From Blastomyces gilchristii SLH14081 (lineage: Eukaryota; Ascomycota; Eurotiomycetes; Onygenales; Ajellomycetaceae), in the NCBI RefSeq assembly GCF_000003855.2, contig NW_003101678.1, positions 3,928,946-3,992,945 of the forward strand: a stretch of 64,000 nucleotides of DNA, given 5' to 3'. Of this stretch, positions 59,010 to 64,000 are shown piece after piece (position 1 is the first letter of the stretch; the number at the start of each line of letters is the position of its first letter). The notes beneath the pieces are model-generated. The model saw only the letters and a list, made by a program, of their open reading frames with translations. It was not told the origin of the DNA and searched no databases. Both the position numbers and the translations under genes were made by a program.

Positions 59010-59291
59010 GTGAGTGAAGAGAGACAGTATAATGCATGAGACAGAATTATAAAAGATGAAAGCTGCTGAATCTAGTCACTGAACACTATATTATATAGAG
59101 ATTGTGTAAGAGTAGTGACTAGCAGATAAAGAAAAAGCATAAGAAAAGAGATAATGAATTGATTATCAACTGTAAGAGTCAGTCACAAAAGACAAATGTT
59201 ATCATACACATCTCATTCATTTTCATATGTTATATATTTAATCTATTTCCAATGTCATGTCATTTAAAAAACATCAAAAACAAAGGAAATC

Positions 59292-61199
59292 TCAAATCTT
59301 GAGATTTATAAGAGATTCAAGGGCTGTAAGCTGCTCTTGCAACAATATTATGCATATCTCTGATTTCTCTACTGCTCTGTGTATGACATTAATGTCATTT
59401 ATCACAAGATTGACTGGAATGCTAATATAGAAATGTGTATGTGTATGTATAGAGAAATTGAAGAAGAGTGCAGAACTCACAGAATCAGGAGTCAAGAAAG
59501 AGAGAGTAGAGACAGAAGAAATGAAAGAGAGAGATGCAGAATCAGATGAATAACAGAAGTCATCTGAGACTGAATGCTTATAATCTGGTGTGCGCACAGC
59601 CTTTTCTGCAGAGAAGAGAGAGAAAGCAATGAAAGAAGCTTAGAGATGAGAGAGAATAGTCTCAGCAGTGTTATCATCTTCAATTAAAATGACCTCTGGC
59701 ACTGGAGCAACTAAGAACTATTATTAGTATATAAAACTGCAAAAGCAGGGATAATAATTACTGAATGAACACTCACTGATCTTAGAATTATACACACAAT
59801 TACAACACACATGAGGCTTCTCAGAAAGAGAGAGTGAGATATGAGAGAATGCAGAAAGCAGAATGCAGTGTGTGAACAGCTCATTCTCATAACAACATCT
59901 CAGACAAGATGTATGAGTCTCACATCTGTGAGTGTAAAAGAGTATAACATTCATATTTCTGTTCTTAAAAACACAGATATCTTTTACCTGCATTACAAAG
60001 TCAAATGACAGATATCAGAGAATAGACTGATATAGATCTATTATCTTGAAGAAATTCATTAGAGCAGATATCTCTACAATATTGAACTTTACAGTTATAA
60101 AAAGCTTCTTGATATCTATGAATATCATAACTTCATACACAGTAAAACTCATAACAATTTTCTCTAAGAACAGAAAAATCAGTGTCAGAAAGAAAAGATG
60201 AAAAAAGAAAAGACTTACAATCTCAACACTGTTGAGAGAGAGAATGATTCTCTGATATGAATAAATGATTGTCTTATTACAAATATTTAAAATAAACATA
60301 ATAATCAGTGTCTGTGACTGAGCTTTAAATAGTCATGTCATATACAGTCTTCATACAATAAATTGTTCTGAGAGTTAGTAAGAAGAACAGAAGTGTATGT
60401 GCTGAGAGATGTGATTCATTAAGCCTACACAACATCTCCTTGAAATGGAGAGACCTGGTTATGAAAGCAGAGATGACAAAACCAGGAGTGGCAGGAGTGA
60501 GGGTCGCAGAAACAGGGGTAGTGAGAGCGGGAGAATCAGACACAGGGGCAGGTGTAGAAGATTGAGAGGGAGTGGCAGAGAAAGAAACAGAGAGGGCAGA
60601 GAGAAATGCAGAAGACTCAGTCATACATGACACAGACAATTTCTTCATTATTATGTTCTTCAAGTTCTTGATCAATGATTCAACATTGAGTTCACTATCA
60701 TCAGCAGATATGAATCTGTCAATATGTGAAGATTCTATATGAATAAAAACAACATATCAGCATCTGTGTCCATGCAAAATTGTGCCAGAAAACACAATCA
60801 GAAACCTGCTAAGAAGAGAAACAGTCAAGAATGTACAAGAAGATGAAGAGAGTGTATGAGAAGATGAAGAAGATATGCCATTCATGATAGTACATTCTGG
60901 CAATTGTTAGAAGATAAATAAGTCCTGATCATGTTTTATAACACATTACACTTACTGCTAATAAACTGCTCAGTATGAGCACTATGATGATGCTTGTTAT
61001 GAGAACAGAGAGCCATTGCCAGAAACACATACAATGTGATAGATAGACAGATAGAAAGAGTTGAACAGAAGAAGAGATAGAAATCTTGAATAATGATGAT
61101 ATTCAATGATGACAATGATGAAGAAGATGATTGAAGAATAGAAAAAGTTAGTGAATGAGTGATGTAATATAGTGGAAGTTTCTTTGTGAGAGTGTACAC
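59292..61199 (-). pseudogene. Antisense accessory reading frames of element A2
   Basis: Opposite to pol, and convergent with it, four open stretches read in order from 61199: 61199-60936 (87 codons, the same length as the A1 counterpart, ...HSAHTEQFISSKCNVL), 60675-60325 (Ser/Thr/Pro-rich linker, then FKEMLCRLNESHLSAHTLLF), 59993-59724 (Cys-rich: C7, C24, C30, C33, C43, then C63, C66, C75, C83) and 59597-59292 (SSALFFNFSIHTHTHFYISI ... INDINVIHRAVEKSE). Fragments between them (60299-60015, KLFITVKFNIVEISALMNFF) belong to the same strand. It may be one multi-exon gene carried antisense by the element. No known family recognised. Confidence 0.55.
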
Positions 61200-61321
61200 A
61201 GAATGCTAGTCAAATCAGAGATAGATTACACAATTGTGAAATGCTAGTGATGAGCTAATCCACATGAAGCTAGAATGTACAATATAGTCACATGAGTGTG
61301 ACTGAATCTGATGAGAAAGAA

Positions 61322-61499
61322 TGTGATTCAGAAGAACATATGATTATTAGATAATAACACAGCTGCTTCTGAACTACTAGCATATGAATGTAAAGAGGGC
61401 CATAGCGGCCACTAATTAATTTAGCGTACGAGATTCAATATATAAGAAGCCGGCGTACGCCTGTAATCGTACGCTGGCTTAAGCAACCTTTGAATCACA
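61322..61499 (+). repeat. A2 3' LTR
   Basis: 178 bp, the same length as the 5' copy. Its first ~80 bp have lost all CG sites present in the 5' copy (for example ccgtcgg became ttattag), while the last ~100 bp keep them. Confidence 0.92.
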
Positions 61500-61503
61500 C
61501 AAG

Positions 61504-63660
61504 ATCACTTACAGAACTTATCAAGAAGAACTCAGTATTTCAGTGATCAGTGAATACTGAAGCTGCATTCACACAGATGAAGAAGATATTCATCAATATC
61601 TCTCTACTAATGATATTTAACTCTGATTGTGAAACAGTTATTGAAGCTGATTTCTCTGACTATATAATAGAAGAAGTGATATTGTAATATAATAATAAAG
61701 ATGTTCTATAATTATATATCTTCATGTCTAAGAAACTGAGTTCTGCTGAATACAATTATGAGATCTATAATAAGAAACTTCTCATGATTGTATACTGTCT
61801 AGAAGTATGAGACTCTGAACACTGAAGCATCTCTGAATTTAAGATAATCACAGATTATAAGAATCTCAAGTACTTTATAATCATCTGTAAACTCACTGAA
61901 TAACAGATATGATAGTCTGAATTTCTAAGCTGCTTTTATTTTATAATACACTACTGCTCTGATAGTCAGAACTCAATGACAGACACTCTCTTATGACAAG
62001 AACAAGATATGCTGTCTGATATGAGAGACACACACTGAATAAACTGAGAATATCAGCTCTTAGATCTGAAGATATTAATTGATCAAGATAGAATAACTCA
62101 TGACACTATACACACTTCTCTGATTAGAACATCTTCTCTTCAAACTGTCACTGACACTGATATCTTGATTTTTTCTGAACCTACACTGAATGAATTATGA
62201 CATGCAACAGCTTAAACTGATGAACTTCTTCAAGCACTCACTGAAGCAGTATATTAAGAAGCACTCTGATTTCCCTCAGAACTACATATAAGAACTGACA
62301 TTTCAGAATATTCAATCAATGATAATAACACTCTGCAGTTTCATAAATAATGTTGAATTCTCTACTCTGAACTCTTACACACTCAGATAATGCAAGAGAT
62401 GTATGATTCACATATAACTGATCACTCAGGTTGTGAACAATTATATTGAATAATCTCTTGAGAGTTCTACTGATCTGAGATATTAAATAGTATCAGATAT
62501 TTTATTTGAAACTGCAACTATTATTCTTCTATTATCTTGTGAAAGAACTGTCAAAAAGATCTACTGAAATCACTTGATATTTCTGATAGAATCTGATGAG
62601 ATGTGATAATGAACTTTGCTATCAATCTCTCTGAGAGTAAGAGTTATAGAAACATTCTGATCATTATAAACTGATTGAGTAAAGATATAATATTGAAATC
62701 TTGTGATAAGATAAATACTGAACAAGTCACTGAAGCTTTTCTACAGAGCTTATTCTATCAGATGCATGAATTGTCAAGATTCATAGTATCAGATCAGAGC
62801 TGTTAATTCATAAGCACTCTCTGAACAAGAATCTGTCAAGTTCTCAAGATTACATACTGTCTGTTAACTGTCTATCATCTCAAGACTGATGATATGTCAA
62901 AATGAACAATTCAGACTGTAAAGAATTATCTCTGCAAGTTCTGCAATCACTTATAAGATGATTGACATGATCTGCTTCTACACACAGAGATCACTATCAA
63001 TGAATAAAATGTTATTTCAACAGATGTAAGCCTGTTCTTTCTTATATATAATTATCACATGAAAGTGTTGAATCTTCTAGACATTACACAGTTTACACTG
63101 AACTCTCACAGTTCAATTCAGATCACTAATAATATAGTAATGAAGCTCTGAGATACCTGCAACTGAGCAGAGGTCTTCATGATAACTGTAAAACAAGATT
63201 AAGAGAATCAAATCAATGTTCACTGAGATCTCACTGAATAATATAAGATAGAAGACTTGATGTGATTGAATCTTAAGAATATACAGATCACATATTCATC
63301 TTATACACTGAATTATCATTATATCAAGTATAAAGTGATAGAAGTTCTAAATAGTCATAACTACTGTCTTGACACAGTATCAGAAATTCATGATGTCTTT
63401 CACACAAGCTTGCTTCATCACACTGTCACTGACTCATTTCCTTCTCAACTGACTTCTGACTGACAGCTGCCAGGCATCATAGAAGAAGATAATGAGCTTA
63501 AGTAAGAGATTGAGAATATTCTTGATGAGAGACCCTGCAGCCGCAGCTGACAATATCTCATGAAATGAGTTAACTATGATCAACTGACCTGAACTTCAAG
63601 TTCTGTATTATCTGAAACAGCAGCTCTTGATCAATGAGAACTGCTTCTGAAAGAAAGAGA
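61504..63660 (+). pseudogene. B pol remnant, RNase H-integrase-chromodomain part
   Basis: Continues the frame broken at 53243. RNase H follows (IEADFSDYIIEEV, FMSKKLSSAEYNYEIYNKKL), then an integrase core with many stops. The frame 63266-63463 (YHYIKYKVIEVLNSHNYCLD, EIHDVFHTSLLHH) is the integrase C-terminal GPF-type region. It leads to a chromodomain at 63500-63645 (EIENILDERP, QYLMK, VNYDQLT, with TGA where Trp is expected). The chromodomain places B among chromoviruses, which target heterochromatin. Confidence 0.82.
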
Positions 63661-63664
63661 CTAA

Positions 63665-63974
63665 TATGACAGACTGTGCCTGATCAATCATATAGACTAT
63701 TCTGTTACACTTCACAGATTTCAACTGCTTCATTCTCAAATATGTATGCTCTGATTCTCAGCCATTCTCAATCACTGATTCTCAGTCATCACAAACATGT
63801 ACAGATTCTTCCGCCTTGAAGCTTCACTATGTACATCACTACATACATGTATAAATATTCACTTCAATCACTGATTCTTGCACTTTCTCTTTCTTTTCCT
63901 TCTCTAATGTTTTTCTCTTTATTATATAAGACCTATCAATATAATACTGATCTATTCGGCGTAGACTTCTTACA
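63665..63974 (+). repeat. B 3' LTR
   Basis: 310 bp matching 50021-50331. A purine-rich stretch (gaaagaaagaga, ending ~63660) precedes it as the likely polypurine tract. It is followed by the ACTTG duplication. Confidence 0.88.
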
Positions 63975-64000
63975 ACTTGGTCTCACATGTCTGCAGATGT

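Larger units (their letters stand above)
53248..61499 (+). mobile_element. Gypsy-like element A2, nested in B, 8252 bp
   Basis: Two 178-bp LTRs with inverted ends TGTG...CACA and the 4-bp duplication CAAG. Plus-strand gag-pol remnants follow: gag to ~55270, protease, RT, RNase H, integrase, and a pol tail ending in TAA at 59007-59009. Next comes ~2.3 kb with antisense frames, then a purine tract (GAGAAAGAA, 61313-61321) directly before the 3' LTR. At 8.25 kb it is longer than a normal fungal gypsy because of the antisense module. The interior is almost free of CG and full of stops, so it is inactive. Confidence 0.88.
50021..63974 (+). mobile_element. Ty3/gypsy chromovirus-type element B, split by A2
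   Basis: LTRs of about 310 bp at both ends (TGTGAC...TTACA-type termini), a 5-bp target duplication ACTTG and plus-strand orientation. Without A2 and its CAAG duplication the element is about 5.7 kb, normal for this group. Broken frames appear in order: gag (50400-51700), protease (51776-52075), RT (to 53243), then after A2 RNase H (61504-62010), integrase (62040-63240) and a C-terminal chromodomain (63490-63660). Many TGA codons stand where Trp or Arg is expected. Confidence 0.88.
47442..64000 (-). mobile_element. Gypsy-like element A1 (minus strand), split by B, incomplete in window
   Basis: The outer copy of family A. Its 3' LTR is 47442-47606 and its interior runs from 47607 to 50020. 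There it is interrupted by element B (50021-63974) and resumes at 63975-64000, where the ACTTG of 50016-50020 is repeated and the next bases match A2 (reverse complement of 58916-58930). Alignment to A2 (58936-61499) shows only the pol end and the antisense module are in view; RT, gag and the 5' LTR lie past the window. Heavily decayed, almost without CG. Confidence 0.8.

Noticed and set aside
47600..61250. Giant inverted repeat between ~47.6-50.0 kb and ~58.9-61.3 kb as a functional palindrome
   Set aside because: Explained by two copies of the same retrotransposon family in opposite orientation (A1 minus, A2 plus).
1..64000. tRNA, rRNA and CRISPR arrays
   Set aside because: I looked for T-loop-like GTTCGAATC blocks and regularly spaced direct repeats and found none. 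A covariance-model scan would be needed to exclude divergent RNAs.

Overview
The window looks like a chromosome segment of a filamentous ascomycete. The genes have short introns (mostly 55-150 nt, GTNNGN donors, CAG/TAG acceptors) and include core eukaryotic genes: RPL31, the omega-amidase NIT3, a Nup50/Nup2-type nucleoporin and the autophagy lipid-transfer protein ATG2. GC-normal gene blocks alternate with very AT-rich blocks of LTR retrotransposons that carry C-to-T/G-to-A (RIP-like) decay. This two-speed composition, with gypsy-filled low-GC blocks, suits an Onygenales/Ajellomycetaceae fungus (Blastomyces/Emmonsia-like). That assignment is inference; no species-diagnostic marker is visible.

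Layout. (1) 1-5.8 kb, core genes: last exon of a Nup50/Nup2-like nucleoporin (+), RPL31 (-, three coding exons plus a probable 5'UTR intron), NIT3 omega-amidase (-). (2) 6.36-12.15 kb: a decayed Ty1/copia element on the minus strand with recognisable LTR ends, a polypurine tract and a possible GATAT target duplication, itself interrupted by a ~470-bp MITE-like insert. (3) 12.4-27.2 kb, accessory genes: a PLP-dependent aminotransferase-like protein, a nucleoside-phosphorylase-domain protein fused through a Pro/Gly/Asn linker to an unrecognised C-terminal domain, an eight-exon 800-aa tyrosinase, two minus-strand ankyrin proteins (one with a tail hydrophobic segment, one fused to a vWFA domain) and an MDR-family oxidoreductase. 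(4) 28.4-46.1 kb: a Ser-rich protein (+), a 1470-aa Ser-rich protein with two C-terminal membrane segments (-) and ATG2 (-). (5) 46.8-64 kb: a nested retrotransposon stack.

The stack can be read from LTR pairs and target duplications. A copia fragment (minus) is cut by gypsy copy A1 (minus, its 3' LTR at 47442). A1 is split by chromovirus B (plus, 50021-63974, 5-bp duplication ACTTG). B is split by a second copy of the first family, A2 (plus, 53248-61499, 178-bp LTRs, 4-bp duplication CAAG). A1 resumes after B and runs off the window. Both family-A copies carry about 2.4 kb between pol and the 3' LTR with long reading frames on the antisense strand that align between the copies. This is the least explained feature of the window.

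I see no tRNA, rRNA or CRISPR array. No complete new system can be proven here. The best candidates for something undescribed are the antisense module of family A and the phosphorylase fusion next to the ankyrin/vWFA genes.
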